Of a DNA stretch of 64,000 nt, positions 17,008 to 26,749 are shown piece after piece. The stretch lies in NCBI RefSeq assembly GCF_001424165.1, contig NZ_LMOJ01000012.1, forward strand, positions 62,863-126,862. The letters are read 5' to 3'. The notes under the pieces were generated by a model, which saw nothing but the letters and a program-made list of their open reading frames with translations, was not told where the DNA came from and did not search any database. The DNA is from Massilia sp. Leaf139 (GTDB lineage Bacteria; Pseudomonadota; Gammaproteobacteria; Burkholderiales; Burkholderiaceae_D). The position numbers and the translations under genes were made by a program. Position 1 is the first letter of the stretch, and every line of letters begins with the position of its first letter.

Positions 17008-18356
17008 ACGCATACTCCGCTCCTGGAAGCGCCGCCGCGGTGCGTTCCGCGCTGGCGCGCGCCCACCAGCACCTGGCCGACAGCAACGTCCTGTCGGCCG
17101 AGCTGGAACTGCGCGCCGTGGTCGAGCAGGCGCCGGACTGCGCCGAAGCCTGGCTGCTGCTGTCGGAACTGGCGGGCGGGCGCGGCGACACCGCGCGCGC
17201 CCGCGAGTGCATCGACGCCGCCGCGCGCCATGCTCCCGGCGTGGCGGCGGTCGCGCTGCAGCGCGCCCAATTGCAACTGGCGTCCGGCGAGCCGCAGGAC
17301 GCCGTCGCCACCCTGGCCGAGCTGCTGGCGCGCCAGCCGAAGCAATACGTCGGCTGGCTGCTGCTGGGCCAGGCCTTCGAGGTGGCGGGCCGCCACGAAC
17401 TGGCCCTGCGCGCCTGGTCGCAGGGCCTGCGCCACGGCCAGGCCGCGGGCCAGCTGATGGGCATGGCCAGCACGCCGCCGGCCTTCCGTCCGGTGATCCA
17501 GCAGATCATCGCCCAGGTCAACGCCGAGCTGTACGGGCCGGCCATCGCCGGCTTCGAGCGCATGCGCGCGCAGTTCGGCGCCAGCGAGCTGACCCGCCTG
17601 GAACACGCGCTCGCGGTGTATCTCGGCGCGCGCCAGGACGGGCCGAAGAATCCGCACCAGAAGCCGAAATTCCTCTACTTCCCCGGCCTGCCGGAAGGCC
17701 CCTACCACGATCCCTTCCTGCATCCATGGACGAGCCGCCTGGTCGACAGCTTCGACGCCATCCGCGCCGAGGCGCTGGCGGTGCTCGAGGCCGACGCCGG
17801 CATCGAGGAATTCCTCCAGTTCGCTCCCGGCCAGAGCCGCGCCGGCTATCTCGGCGGCGCCGGCAGCAAGCCTTCCTGGGACGCGTTCTTCTTCTACCGC
17901 CACGGCAAGCGCTACGAGGAGAACCACGCACGCTGCCCGGTGACGTCGAAGCTGCTCGACAGCATCGAGCTGTGCGAAGTCGCCGGCCAGGCGCCGGAAG
18001 TGTGCTTCTCGGTGCTGCAGCCCGGCACCGACATCCTGCCGCACCACGGCGTGACCAACACCCGGCTGGTGCTGCACCTGCCGCTGGTGGTGCCGCCCGG
18101 CTGCGCGCTGAACGTGCGGGGCGGCGGCGAGCACGTCTGGCGCGAGCGCGAGCCGATGATGTTCGACGACACCTTCGAACACGAAGCCTGGAACCGCTCG
18201 GATCGCCAGCGCATCATCCTGCTGATGGATTGCTGGAATCCGCACCTCACCGAAGCCGAGCGCATCGCCACGAAGCACGTGGTCGAGCTGATCAGCGTGG
18301 CGGAGAACTTCACGCCGGCCGACCTGGAGACGGCGGCGACCGCCCTGCGCGGATGA
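17004..18356 (+). CDS. TPR plus aspartyl/asparaginyl beta-hydroxylase-domain protein
   Basis: The 450-residue protein starts at GTG 17004, overlapping the previous gene by 4 bp; no ATG fits better. Residues about 5-170 look like TPR helices (ELELRAVVEQAPDCAEAWLL; WLLLGQAFEVAGRHELALRA). The C-terminal half is an Asp/Asn beta-hydroxylase (Fe(II)/2-oxoglutarate) domain: 'ILPHHGVTNTRLVLHLPL' around residue 346 supplies the first metal His and the 2-oxoglutarate Arg, and 'MMFDDTFEHEAWN' around 392 supplies the second His. Bacterial members act on peptide or lipid side chains, and TPR fusions suggest a protein substrate. The substrate here is unknown. It lacks a signal peptide and should be cytoplasmic. 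Confidence 0.88.
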   Translation: MNAYSAPGSAAAVRSALARAHQHLADSNVLSAELELRAVVEQAPDCAEAWLLLSELAGGRGDTARARECIDAAARHAPGVAAVALQRAQLQLASGEPQDAVATLAELLARQPKQYVGWLLLGQAFEVAGRHELALRAWSQGLRHGQAAGQLMGMASTPPAFRPVIQQIIAQVNAELYGPAIAGFERMRAQFGASELTRLEHALAVYLGARQDGPKNPHQKPKFLYFPGLPEGPYHDPFLHPWTSRLVDSFDAIRAEALAVLEADAGIEEFLQFAPGQSRAGYLGGAGSKPSWDAFFFYRHGKRYEENHARCPVTSKLLDSIELCEVAGQAPEVCFSVLQPGTDILPHHGVTNTRLVLHLPLVVPPGCALNVRGGGEHVWREREPMMFDDTFEHEAWNRSDRQRIILLMDCWNPHLTEAERIATKHVVELISVAENFTPADLETAATALRG

Positions 18357-18515
18357 TCCCGGTTGCACGACACCACGGCCCGCGGCCGGCATGCTTGCCG
18401 CCTGCGGGCTTTTTCAATTGATTCGACGCAGTTTCCTGTATGCGAAGGTGGCGGCGAAGCGCCTCGGGTATCATGCACGATTCGCGCGGTTCCTCCGCGC
18501 TCATGTGAATCGACT

Positions 18516-19277
18516 ATGGCAATCAAACTCAAGAACGACAAGGACATCGCGAAGATGCGCGTGGCCGGCAAAATGGCCGCCGAGGTACTGGACATGATCG
18601 GGGAATTCGTCGTTCCCGGCGTCTCCACCGAAGAACTCGACCGCCGCTGCCACGAGTACATCCGCAAGGTGCAGAAGGCAACGCCGGCCAATGTCGGCTA
18701 CCACGGCTTCCCGAAGACCCTGTGCACCTCGGTCAATGGCGTGGTCTGCCACGGCATCCCGAGCGACAAGGAAATCCTCAAGGATGGCGACATCGTCAAT
18801 ATCGACGTCACCGTGATCAAGGACGGCTGGCACGGCGACACCAGCCGCATGTACTACGCCGGCACTCCCAGCCCTGAAGCGAAGCGCCTGGTCGACACCA
18901 CCTACGAATGCATGATGGCCGGTATCCGCACGGTGCGTCCCGGCGCGCGCCTGGGCGACGTCGGCCATGCCATCCAGAAGCTGGCCGAGGCTGCCGGCTA
19001 TTCGGTTGTGCGCGACTACTGCGGCCACGGCATCGGCCGCGTCTACCACGAAGACCCGCAGGTGCTGCACTACGGCCGCCCGAACACGGGCCTGCTGCTC
19101 AAGGAAGGCATGACCTTCACCGTCGAACCGATGATCAACGCCGGCGACGACGAAGTGGCCCAGTTGGATGACGGCTGGACCGTGGTCACGCGCGACGGCT
19201 CGCTGTCGGCCCAGTGGGAACACATGATCGCCGTCACCGCCAACGGCTTCGAAATCCTGACGCCGTGGCCGCGCTGA
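18516..19277 (+). CDS. map: Methionine aminopeptidase, type I
   Basis: Removes the initiator methionine from nascent proteins in the cytoplasm. The 253-residue length and motifs are those of type Ia enzymes. The metal-binding residues lie in 'VNIDVTVIKDGWHGDTSRMY' (two Asp), 'YCGHGIGRVYHEDP' (His), 'TFTVEPMIN' (Glu) and 'SAQWEHM' (Glu). The ATG at 18516 gives the usual N-terminus MAIKLKNDKDIAKMR; an upstream in-frame extension to 18363 is not conserved in the family. It is not next to rpsB here, so it may be one of two map copies in the genome, as in many Burkholderiales (inference). Confidence 0.97.
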   Translation: MAIKLKNDKDIAKMRVAGKMAAEVLDMIGEFVVPGVSTEELDRRCHEYIRKVQKATPANVGYHGFPKTLCTSVNGVVCHGIPSDKEILKDGDIVNIDVTVIKDGWHGDTSRMYYAGTPSPEAKRLVDTTYECMMAGIRTVRPGARLGDVGHAIQKLAEAAGYSVVRDYCGHGIGRVYHEDPQVLHYGRPNTGLLLKEGMTFTVEPMINAGDDEVAQLDDGWTVVTRDGSLSAQWEHMIAVTANGFEILTPWPR

Positions 19278-19628
19278 TTTTTCTATTATTGTTCTGATCG
19301 TCCCTGCCGGCGCCGCGCTCGCGGCGCCCTCCCCCTCCCGCTTTCCCGTATTTCCTGCCGTCCAGGATTTAACAATTGTCCAGACGCGCGTCCTTCAAAA
19401 TCTCCGTCTTTACGTCAATACGTTCTCTTCTACATGTATATACAGCGCAACTTTCCTCAATTTACATATTTCTAAGGATTAGTTGTTTAATCTATACAAA
19501 TGAACATTTTTTTTCGTAAATGAATTGTGTGACTTGACTGTGACAATCTCAACATTCAAATTGACTATTGAGACATGTTGCAAGCTCAAGCTTTGCCAAG
19601 ATGGTTCATCAATGAAATCGGAGATATT
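19278..19628 (+). promoter_or_regulatory. AT-rich promoter region upstream of a TonB-dependent receptor
   Basis: The first 60 bp hold a GC-rich hairpin (8-bp arms at 19309-19316/19321-19328) that may end the map transcript. From about 19370 on the DNA turns strongly AT-rich. TTTTTTCGTAAAT at 19509-19521 and TCTATACAA followed by ATGAAC near 19491-19505 recur in similar form upstream of the receptor at 11517. TTGACT at 19534 is a possible -35 box, but no good -10 pairs with it. GGAGA at 19619-19623 precedes the TTG start. Confidence 0.5.
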
Positions 19629-22502
19629 TTGAAACTACATCGTGTTTGTAACAAAACCGCGCTGGCCGTCGCTGTGACGCTGGCGTGCGCGCACATGGCG
19701 CAGGCCCAGCAACAGCCTGCGGCCGACCAACCGATCCAGAAGGTGCTGGTCACCGGTTCGAACATCGCCAAGATCGATGCCGAAACCGCGATGCCGGTCA
19801 CCGTCATGCGCCGCGAAGACATCGTGCGCACCGGCGCCAATTCGGTCACCGAACTGCTCAACACCCTGACCGCGTCGACCGGCAGCCTGACCGACATCGG
19901 CGGCAGCAACTCGTTCGCCGGCGGCGCCTCCTCGGCGTCGCTGCGCAACCTGGGCAAGCAGTCGACCCTGGTGCTGCTGAACTCGCGCCGTGTGGCGCCT
20001 TACGCCCTGGCCGACTACAACGAAGTCTTCACCAACCTCGACTCGCTGCCGCTGGACGCAATCGAGCGCGTCGAAGTGCTGCGTAACGGCGGCTCGGCCG
20101 TGTACGGCTCGGACGCCGTCGCCGGCGTCATCAACATCATCACCCGCGGCGACTTCCAGGGCGTGCAGCTGAAGGCCACCCAGGACCAGTCGCTCAAGAA
20201 CAGCGAATTCCGCACCCGCAGCGCCAGCATCACCGGCGGCCTGGGCGACTTCGGCAGCGACGGCTACAACGTGCTGGCCAACGTCGAAGTGTTCAAGCGC
20301 GATCCGGTCATGTGGCGTTCGGTCGTCGACGACATCAACCCGGCCTACGGCGAGAAGTTCAGCACCGTCGCACCGGGCAGCGGCCGCATGTTCGGCGACC
20401 GCGGCGCACCGTCCTCGTTCAGCTACCCAGGCAACATCCTCGGCTACGCCGGCGGCGGCGGCCCGGTGCCTGGCTGCACCACGGTGGCTGCGGGCCTGTG
20501 CCAATATGACCGCTTCTCGCGCTTCCAGGCCATCCCTGAAGCCGAGCGCGTCAATGCCCTGGTATCGGGCAAGCTGCGCATCAGCGACACGGTCGACGCC
20601 TTCGCCGAAGTCCTGCTTTCGAGCACCAAGACCACCTACCAGAGCGCCTTCCCGACCTACGACTCGACCGCCGCCGACACCGTCTGGGGCAACCCGGTCA
20701 CCGGCGAACGCCTGAGCTTCACGTCGCTGTCGCTGCCGGCTACCCATCCGCTCAATACCCTGGGCGAACCGGCCGGCCTGCGTTACCGCTTCGCCGATTC
20801 CGGCGGCAGCGAAGCCGTCAAGAGCTCGCAATACCGCGCCCTGACCGGCCTGAAGGGCTCGTTGAACCAGTACGACTGGGAAACCGCTGTCGGCGTCATG
20901 GGCAGCCGCACCAAGTCGCGCGGCCGCGGCACCTTCAGTGCCAGCGGTTTCAAGCAAGTCATCGGCGACTACTCGCAGTACGATGCCGACTACACCCCGC
21001 TCGACCCGAACTTCTTCAACCGCGGCTACGTGATCGGCGGCCAGAACTCGCCGGAAGTGCTCAACACCCTGTTCCCTGAATACGGTTACGACGGCAAGAT
21101 CACCCAGACCTTCATCGACGGCAAGATCAGCGGTGAAGTCGCCAAGTGGGGCGACCGTTCGATCAGCGCCGCAGTCGGCGGCGAACTGCGCCACGAGAAG
21201 TTCGAGATCAGCCCGACCGCCAACCTGCTCGCCGGCGACATCGTCGGCAACGGTTCGGCCACGGCCGATGCCAAGCGCATGACCGGTGCGGCTTTCGCCG
21301 AAGTCAACATCCCTGTGACCAAGACCTTCGAAGTCACCGGCGCCGCCCGCCTCGACAAGTACGAGGACTTCGACGCCCACGTGTCGCCGAAGCTGGCCTT
21401 CCGCTGGGAAGCGAGCAAGCAGCTGCTGGTTCGCGGTACCGTCGAATCGGGCTTCCGTGCACCGAACCTGACCGAAAGCGCCCAGTCGAGCAAGTTCGCC
21501 TTCGATAACGGCGTCGTCGACCCACGCCGCTGCCCGCAAGCCTTGGCCCTGGCCAAGGATCTGCGCGCACGTGCCGGTGGCCTCGCCAGCAGCGATCCGA
21601 ACTACGCCCTGCTCAACGCCCGCGCCGACACCGTCGAAGGCGATGAATGCGCCGCCGGCGTGTTCAGCAACGTCCGCAACAACCCGGATCTGGCGCCGGA
21701 AACCTCGCGCAGCGCCACGCTGGGCCTGGTCTTCGAGCCGGTCAAGGGCTACAGCGTCGCCTTCGACTACTGGCGCATCGAGCGCAAGGACGAGATCGGC
21801 CTGAAGAGCACCGACGACCTGCTGGCCGCCGAAGCGGATCAGCCTGCCGGCGTCATCGAGCGTGCGGCCCTGTCCAGCGACAAGACCTTTACCGCTGCCG
21901 AACAGGCGCAATACGGCGTCACCACCGGTTCGCTGGTCGGCACCTCGGGCATGTTCGAGAACGTGTCCAAGACCAAGACCAGCGGTTTCGACCTGACCGG
22001 TTCGGCGCGCTTCCGCACCGCCTACGGCCGTGTCAACGTCGACGCCAACGCGACCTTCCTGACCGACCTGCGCTTCTACAGCACCACGCTAGGCGGCTAT
22101 GGCGACAACCTGGCAGGCCGTTACGGCGCACCGAAGATCGTGGCCAACACCACCGTCTCGCTGGACTCGGGCAACTTCTCGAACGCCCTGCGCGCCAGCT
22201 ACAACAAGAGCACGCAACTGCGCGGCGACTTCTTCGACGACAGCTACACCGTCGAAGGTTGCGCAGATCGCGGCTGGGCCGAATCGGAGTGCCGTGTCGG
22301 TTCGTACGTGCGTTGGGATTACACCCTGGCCTACCGTGGCCTGAAGGGCTGGACCCTGACCGCCTTCGTGCGCAATATCTTCGACCACCGTCCACCGGTC
22401 GACCTGCGCAGCTTCTCGAGCGGCGGCGGCGGCGTGATCCCGCAAAGCTACGAAGACGTGCAGGGCCGCAGCCTGCGCCTGACCGCGGAATACCGCTTCT
22501 GA
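19629..22502 (+). CDS. TonB-dependent receptor (paralogue of the convergent neighbour)
   Basis: This is a 957-residue receptor if the TTG at 19629 is the start. That codon sits six bases after GGAGA and gives a clean signal peptide (MKLHRVCNKTALAVAVTLAC, cleavage near AQA|QQ). The ATG at 19575 would add 18 residues including acids and has no Shine-Dalgarno, but automated annotation may prefer it. The plug begins 'IQKVLVTGSNIAKID', with 'QSTLVLLNSRRVAPYALADY' and 'AVYGSDAVAGVINIITRG'; the barrel ends 'LRLTAEYRF'. It shares many blocks with the next gene, so the two are paralogues placed tail to tail. Ligand unknown. Confidence 0.94.
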   Translation: MKLHRVCNKTALAVAVTLACAHMAQAQQQPAADQPIQKVLVTGSNIAKIDAETAMPVTVMRREDIVRTGANSVTELLNTLTASTGSLTDIGGSNSFAGGASSASLRNLGKQSTLVLLNSRRVAPYALADYNEVFTNLDSLPLDAIERVEVLRNGGSAVYGSDAVAGVINIITRGDFQGVQLKATQDQSLKNSEFRTRSASITGGLGDFGSDGYNVLANVEVFKRDPVMWRSVVDDINPAYGEKFSTVAPGSGRMFGDRGAPSSFSYPGNILGYAGGGGPVPGCTTVAAGLCQYDRFSRFQAIPEAERVNALVSGKLRISDTVDAFAEVLLSSTKTTYQSAFPTYDSTAADTVWGNPVTGERLSFTSLSLPATHPLNTLGEPAGLRYRFADSGGSEAVKSSQYRALTGLKGSLNQYDWETAVGVMGSRTKSRGRGTFSASGFKQVIGDYSQYDADYTPLDPNFFNRGYVIGGQNSPEVLNTLFPEYGYDGKITQTFIDGKISGEVAKWGDRSISAAVGGELRHEKFEISPTANLLAGDIVGNGSATADAKRMTGAAFAEVNIPVTKTFEVTGAARLDKYEDFDAHVSPKLAFRWEASKQLLVRGTVESGFRAPNLTESAQSSKFAFDNGVVDPRRCPQALALAKDLRARAGGLASSDPNYALLNARADTVEGDECAAGVFSNVRNNPDLAPETSRSATLGLVFEPVKGYSVAFDYWRIERKDEIGLKSTDDLLAAEADQPAGVIERAALSSDKTFTAAEQAQYGVTTGSLVGTSGMFENVSKTKTSGFDLTGSARFRTAYGRVNVDANATFLTDLRFYSTTLGGYGDNLAGRYGAPKIVANTTVSLDSGNFSNALRASYNKSTQLRGDFFDDSYTVEGCADRGWAESECRVGSYVRWDYTLAYRGLKGWTLTAFVRNIFDHRPPVDLRSFSSGGGGVIPQSYEDVQGRSLRLTAEYRF

Positions 22503-22523
22503 TCGTCTCGCTGATTGGTCGAT

Positions 22524-22560
22524 AAAAAAAGGCGGGTGCCATTGGCACCCGCCTTTTTTC
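22524..22560. terminator. Bidirectional intrinsic terminator between convergent receptor genes
   Basis: A perfect 10-bp stem GGCGGGTGCC/GGCACCCGCC with loop ATT is flanked by AAAAAAA on the left and TTTTTT on the right. It can stop both convergent receptor transcripts. Confidence 0.93.
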
Positions 22561-22583
22561 ATGCCGCTACGCTTACGCGGGCA

Positions 22584-25385
22584 TCAGAAGCCGTATTCCG
22601 CCGACAGCTTGATCGAACGCGGACGCAGCGCATAGCCGCCACGCAGGTCGACCGGGCCCGAGGCCAGCAGCAGGTTACGCACGTTCATCGACAGGCGCAG
22701 GTTCTTGATCCCGGTGTAGGTCAGGTTCAGGTCGGTACGCACGTCGTCGCGGCGCCAGCACGGGAATTCCCCGGTCGGCTTGATGCGCGACTGGCAGCCG
22801 GCCTGGTTCCAGGTCGCGACGTCGGTCTCGTCGAAGTTCAGCTGGGTTTCCGAGCTGCGGTGCACGCGCACCGAGGTGGCGAAATCGCCCTTCTTCCACA
22901 GTGCGCTCAGCACCGACACCAGGCGCGGCGTGCCGCGCAGGGCGACCGTGTTCGGGCGGTACTTGCCGGCGCTCACGTCCCAGGCTCGATAGCTCAGGGC
23001 CCAGGTGTTCATCAGGCCCAGATTGAAGGTGCCCCAGCTACCCCAGTTCCAGCGGGTGGCGATGTCGACGTCCACACCCGAGGTTTCGGTCTTGCCGAAG
23101 TTCTCGTAGTTGAGCAGCAGCGACTGGATGTTACCCGCCGTGAAGCCCAGGTTCGCACCTGGACGCAGTTCGTTGGCGCGCGCGGCCAGGCGGCGGTCGG
23201 TATCGCTGACCGGGTTGCGCACGATGAGCGCCTGGTATTCCGGCGTGTCCTCGCGCTGCAGCACGTACGAGACGGCACGGTAGGCGATCTCGTCGCGGCG
23301 TTCGATCTTCCAGTAGTCGACCGCGACGTTGATGTTCTTGGTCGGCTCCAGCACGAAGCCCGCAGTCAGGCTGCGCGAGGTTTCCGGTTCCAGATCCGGG
23401 CTCGACGAAATCATCGCCGGCACCGAGGTCAGGCAACCCGAGTTATAGGCGGTCGTCGCATCGTTCCTGTCGTTGGTGTTACCGGTACGCAGCGCGTCGC
23501 GGATCGCGATGGCCGCGTCGCAGCGCTTCGGATCGAAGGTGCTGTTGAAGAAGCCGGTCAGGCCGACCTTGCCCAGCGTTTCCGGGATGTTCGGGGTACG
23601 GAAACCACCGGCAGCGGTACCACGCAGCAGCACTTGCGGAATCGCGCGGTATTGCACGCCCAGCTTCGGCGACACGTGCGAATCGAAGCCTTCGCTCTTG
23701 TCCAGGCGTACGCCGGCCTCGAGCGTCAGTTTCCTGGTCAGCGGCGCTTCCAGTTCGCCGTACACGGCTTGCATGGTGCGCGCGCCGTCGATCCACAGCG
23801 AGCCGCGGCCGATGATCTCGGCGTTGACGACGTTGTCGGTCGAGCGGATGTACATGTTCTCGCGGCGCACTTCGCCGCCGAGGGCGAAGGACAGCGGGCC
23901 GCCGCCGAGCTGCATCAGCGAGCCGCTGAGCTTGGCATCGACGAAGTTCTGCGACAGGTCGGCGTTCGTGCCGATCTGCGGGAACATGCGCGCCAGCAGT
24001 TCCTGGCTGTTCGGGCCGCCGATCTTGTACTCGCCGCTCGCCACCGCGTTCGGCATCGCCGTGCGGTGCGCGCCGCGGTCGCGCGACTCGGCGTCGGCGC
24101 CGATGCGCCCGCCCGCGACTTCCCATTCCCAGCCATTGGCGAAGCTGCCCTGCAGGCCGGCCATTACGCGGTACTGGTTGGCGACCGACGGGCTGACCCA
24201 CATGTCCAGGTCGTCCATGAAGCGGTAGTCGATGCCGACCGGGAAGCTGTATGGGTTGGCCGGGTTGCCCACTGCCAGCTTCGGCTTGTTGACCGACTGC
24301 GAAGTCTTGGTATTGCCGTCGAACCAGTTCGTTGGCGAACCAGCCGAGTTTGCGTAAGGCAGGCCGCGGTAGGTGGTCTCGGTGCGCGAATAGGACGCTT
24401 CGGCGAAACCGCTGATGCCGGGCACGACCTTGAAGCGGGCCTGGCTGAAGAAGTTGACGCGCTCGGCAGGATCCGACCAGGGCGTGATGCCGGTCAGGTC
24501 GCTGGTGCACAGGCCGCCCGCGTTGATGCGCTCTTTCGGGCAGCTGGCCACGGCCTGGCGCACGGCGGCGCGGCCGCCCGCTGCCGGCTCGTTCAGGTTG
24601 CCCGGGAAGGACAGCAGGCTCGGATCGCCGAAGGCCGGGCTCACGTACTGGCGGTGCCAGGCCGGGTAGTAACGGATCACGTCCGACTGCATGTAGCCCT
24701 TGCGGCGGTAGGCTTCGACGGTGGCGAAGACGTTGTAGCCGTCTTCTTCGAGGTCGCCGAAACCGCCGACGATGGCGGCCGTGTCCTGGCCGCCGAAATC
24801 GTGGCTCTGGTTGCGCTCGACGTTGGCGCTCAGGCGCACGCCTTCGAAGGTGGTGCGGGTGATGATGTTGATGACGCCAGCCATCGCGTCCGAACCGTAG
24901 ACGGCGGAGGCGCCATCCTTCAGCACTTCGACGCGCTCGATGATGTCGGCCGGGATGGCGTCGACGTTGACGAAGACTTCCTTGCCGCCGTCGGCAAAGG
25001 CGTAGTTCGAAACGCGGCGGCCGTTGACCAGCACCAGCGTGGCAGCCTTGCCCAGGCCGCGCATCGACGCGCCCGAAGCGCCGCGGGCGAAGCTGGTCGA
25101 GCTGCCGTCGTCGCGCAGGGTGCCCGTGTCGAATGCGGTCAGGGTGTCGAGCACCTGGCGCACGGTGTTGGCGCCGGTCGCCTTGATGTCTTCCCGGCGC
25201 AGCACGGTAACCGGCGAGGCGGTCTCGCCATCGATGCGCTTGATGTTCGAACCGGTCACCAGCACGCGCTGCATTTCCGGCGCGGGAGCCGGGGTGGCCG
25301 GCGTCGTCTGTGCCAGAACATGGGTACTGCCAAAGGCGAGCGCGACGGCGATAACGCCGCGCTTGACTACGAAGTGCTTATTCAC
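22584..25385 (-). CDS. TonB-dependent receptor
   Basis: This is a 933-residue receptor starting at GTG 25385 (AGGGA about 8 bases upstream), with a signal peptide MNKHFVVKRGVIAVALAFGS cleaved near LAQ|TT. The plug begins 'MQRVLVTGSNIKRIDGETAS', with 'ATLVLVNGRRVSNYAFADGG' and 'SAVYGSDAMAGVINIITR'. The barrel ends 'SIKLSAEYGF'. It has the same order of blocks as the convergent receptor at 19629-22502, with the two most alike in the plug. Several Cys occur in extracellular segments (AVASCPKERINAGGLCTSDL). It ends at the shared bidirectional terminator. The upstream region 25386-25560 is AT-rich. Ligand unknown. Confidence 0.95.
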   Translation of the reverse strand: MNKHFVVKRGVIAVALAFGSTHVLAQTTPATPAPAPEMQRVLVTGSNIKRIDGETASPVTVLRREDIKATGANTVRQVLDTLTAFDTGTLRDDGSSTSFARGASGASMRGLGKAATLVLVNGRRVSNYAFADGGKEVFVNVDAIPADIIERVEVLKDGASAVYGSDAMAGVINIITRTTFEGVRLSANVERNQSHDFGGQDTAAIVGGFGDLEEDGYNVFATVEAYRRKGYMQSDVIRYYPAWHRQYVSPAFGDPSLLSFPGNLNEPAAGGRAAVRQAVASCPKERINAGGLCTSDLTGITPWSDPAERVNFFSQARFKVVPGISGFAEASYSRTETTYRGLPYANSAGSPTNWFDGNTKTSQSVNKPKLAVGNPANPYSFPVGIDYRFMDDLDMWVSPSVANQYRVMAGLQGSFANGWEWEVAGGRIGADAESRDRGAHRTAMPNAVASGEYKIGGPNSQELLARMFPQIGTNADLSQNFVDAKLSGSLMQLGGGPLSFALGGEVRRENMYIRSTDNVVNAEIIGRGSLWIDGARTMQAVYGELEAPLTRKLTLEAGVRLDKSEGFDSHVSPKLGVQYRAIPQVLLRGTAAGGFRTPNIPETLGKVGLTGFFNSTFDPKRCDAAIAIRDALRTGNTNDRNDATTAYNSGCLTSVPAMISSSPDLEPETSRSLTAGFVLEPTKNINVAVDYWKIERRDEIAYRAVSYVLQREDTPEYQALIVRNPVSDTDRRLAARANELRPGANLGFTAGNIQSLLLNYENFGKTETSGVDVDIATRWNWGSWGTFNLGLMNTWALSYRAWDVSAGKYRPNTVALRGTPRLVSVLSALWKKGDFATSVRVHRSSETQLNFDETDVATWNQAGCQSRIKPTGEFPCWRRDDVRTDLNLTYTGIKNLRLSMNVRNLLLASGPVDLRGGYALRPRSIKLSAEYGF

Positions 25386-25606
25386 TGTTGTGTCCCTATT
25401 TATATTTTTGACGATGTTTTAATGTATGTATGAATGCATACATTTTGATTCTGACAGGAACTAGTTATGAATTGAGCATCATTTGTAAATTTGCGAAAAT
25501 TTTCACTAGTTAGTTGCGATTTGGTAACAGTGTTATAGACAAGTAAGTTTCCGTTCGTTGACTTTCGTCAAGGCTGCTGTTACGCCGACCAGGTGAAAAA
25601 TGGACG
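25386..25606 (-). promoter_or_regulatory. AT-rich upstream region of the leftward receptor
   Basis: Read leftward, this gap contains TTTTCGCAAAT at about 25491-25501, one base off the TTTTCGTAAAT found before other receptor genes here, and a dyad of TATG/CATA steps near 25424-25442. No promoter could be assigned with confidence. Confidence 0.35.
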
Positions 25607-25637
25607 AAAAAAAACCCGCCTTGCGGCGGGTTTTCAT
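25607..25637 (-). terminator. Intrinsic terminator of gap
   Basis: Stem AAAACCCGCC/GGCGGGTTTT with a 4-nt loop, with an extended A-tract on the left that reads as a T-run leftward. It lies 21 bp after the gap stop codon. Confidence 0.9.
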
Positions 25638-25657
25638 GTTGCCTGGAAGGCGAAGGA

Positions 25658-26668
25658 TTACTTCGCGTTCATCAGTGCGACGGTGGTATCGAGCATGCGG
25701 TTCGAGAAGCCCCACTCGTTGTCGTACCACGACGAGACCTTCACCAGGCGGCCCGAGACTTTGGTCAGGGTGGCGTCGAAGTTCGACGATGCCGGGTTGT
25801 GGTTGAAGTCGACCGAGACCAGCGGTTCGGTCTGGTAGGTCAGGACGCCGCTCAGGGCGCCTTCCGAGGCCGACTTCATGATCGCGTTGACTTCGTCGAC
25901 GGTGGTGTCGCGCTTGGCGATGAAGGTCAGGTCGACGATCGAGACGTTGATGGTCGGCACGCGGATCGCGAAGCCGTCCAGCTTGCCGTTCAGCTCAGGC
26001 AGCACCAGGCCGACCGCGGCGGCGGCGCCGGTCTTGGTCGGGATCATCGACTGGGTGGCCGAACGGGCGCGGCGCAGGTCTTCGTGCATCACGTCGGTCA
26101 GCACCTGGTCGTTGGTGTAGGCGTGGACGGTGGTCATCAGGCCGGTTTCCAGGCCGATGGCGTCGTGCAGCGGCTTGACCAGCGGGGCCAGGCAGTTGGT
26201 GGTGCAGGATGCGTTCGAAATGACGGTGTCGCTCGACTTGAGCACGTCCTGGTTCACGCCGTAGACGATGGTCGCGTCGACGTCCTTGCCGCCCGGTGCC
26301 GAGATGATGACTTTCTTGGCGCCGCCCTTCAGGTGGGCCGAGGCTTTCTCTTTGGTGGTGAAGAAGCCGGTGCATTCCAGCACGACGTCGACGCCCAGCT
26401 CGCCCCATGGGATTTCGGCCGGGTTACGCTGTGCGAACACGCGGATCGGATCGCCGTTGACGATCATGTTGTCGCCTTCGACCGTGACGGTGCCGGGGAA
26501 CTTGCCGTGGGCGGTGTCGTAGCGGGTCAGGTGGGCGTTCGATTCGGCGTTGCCGAGGTCGTTGATCGCCACGATCTGGATGTCTTGCTTTTTGCCGCCT
26601 TCGTAGAAGGCGCGCAGGATGTTACGGCCGATGCGGCCGTAGCCGTTGATGGCAACTTTGATCGTCAT
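25658..26668 (-). CDS. gap: Glyceraldehyde-3-phosphate dehydrogenase, type I
   Basis: Cytoplasmic glycolytic enzyme converting glyceraldehyde-3-phosphate, phosphate and NAD+ to 1,3-bisphosphoglycerate. The 336-residue length is typical. The Rossmann motif is '[14 protein letters not shown]' at residues 8-21 and the catalytic Cys155 is in '[12 protein letters not shown]'. '[11 protein letters not shown]' and '[20 protein letters not shown]' carry the catalytic His region and the phosphate site, and '[13 protein letters not shown]' is the C-terminal signature. It lies downstream of tkt in the same direction, with an intrinsic terminator in the 81-bp gap, so it may be transcribed partly by read-through. 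Codon use is biased in the way expected for a highly expressed gene. Confidence 0.98.
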   Translation of the reverse strand: MTIKVAINGYGRIGRNILRAFYEGGKKQDIQIVAINDLGNAESNAHLTRYDTAHGKFPGTVTVEGDNMIVNGDPIRVFAQRNPAEIPWGELGVDVVLECTGFFTTKEKASAHLKGGAKKVIISAPGGKDVDATIVYGVNQDVLKSSDTVISNASCTTNCLAPLVKPLHDAIGLETGLMTTVHAYTNDQVLTDVMHEDLRRARSATQSMIPTKTGAAAAVGLVLPELNGKLDGFAIRVPTINVSIVDLTFIAKRDTTVDEVNAIMKSASEGALSGVLTYQTEPLVSVDFNHNPASSNFDATLTKVSGRLVKVSSWYDNEWGFSNRMLDTTVALMNAK

Positions 26669-26715
26669 TGCTTAGCTCCTGATTAGAAAAAAACTTTTTT
26701 CGACCTGCTCATATG

Positions 26716-26741
26716 GAAAAAGGCCGCCCGCAGGCAGCCTT
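26716..26741 (-). terminator. Intrinsic terminator between tkt and gap
   Basis: Read leftward, AAGGCTGCC pairs with GGCGGCCTT (one G-U pair) around TGCG and is followed by TTT. It lies just after the tkt stop and could limit read-through into gap. Confidence 0.7.
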
Positions 26742-26749
26742 ATACAACA

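Noticed and set aside
22515..25433. Long rightward ORF (972 codons) over the receptor at 22584-25385
   Set aside because: Shadow of the receptor on the other strand; no domains, and it runs through the bidirectional terminator.
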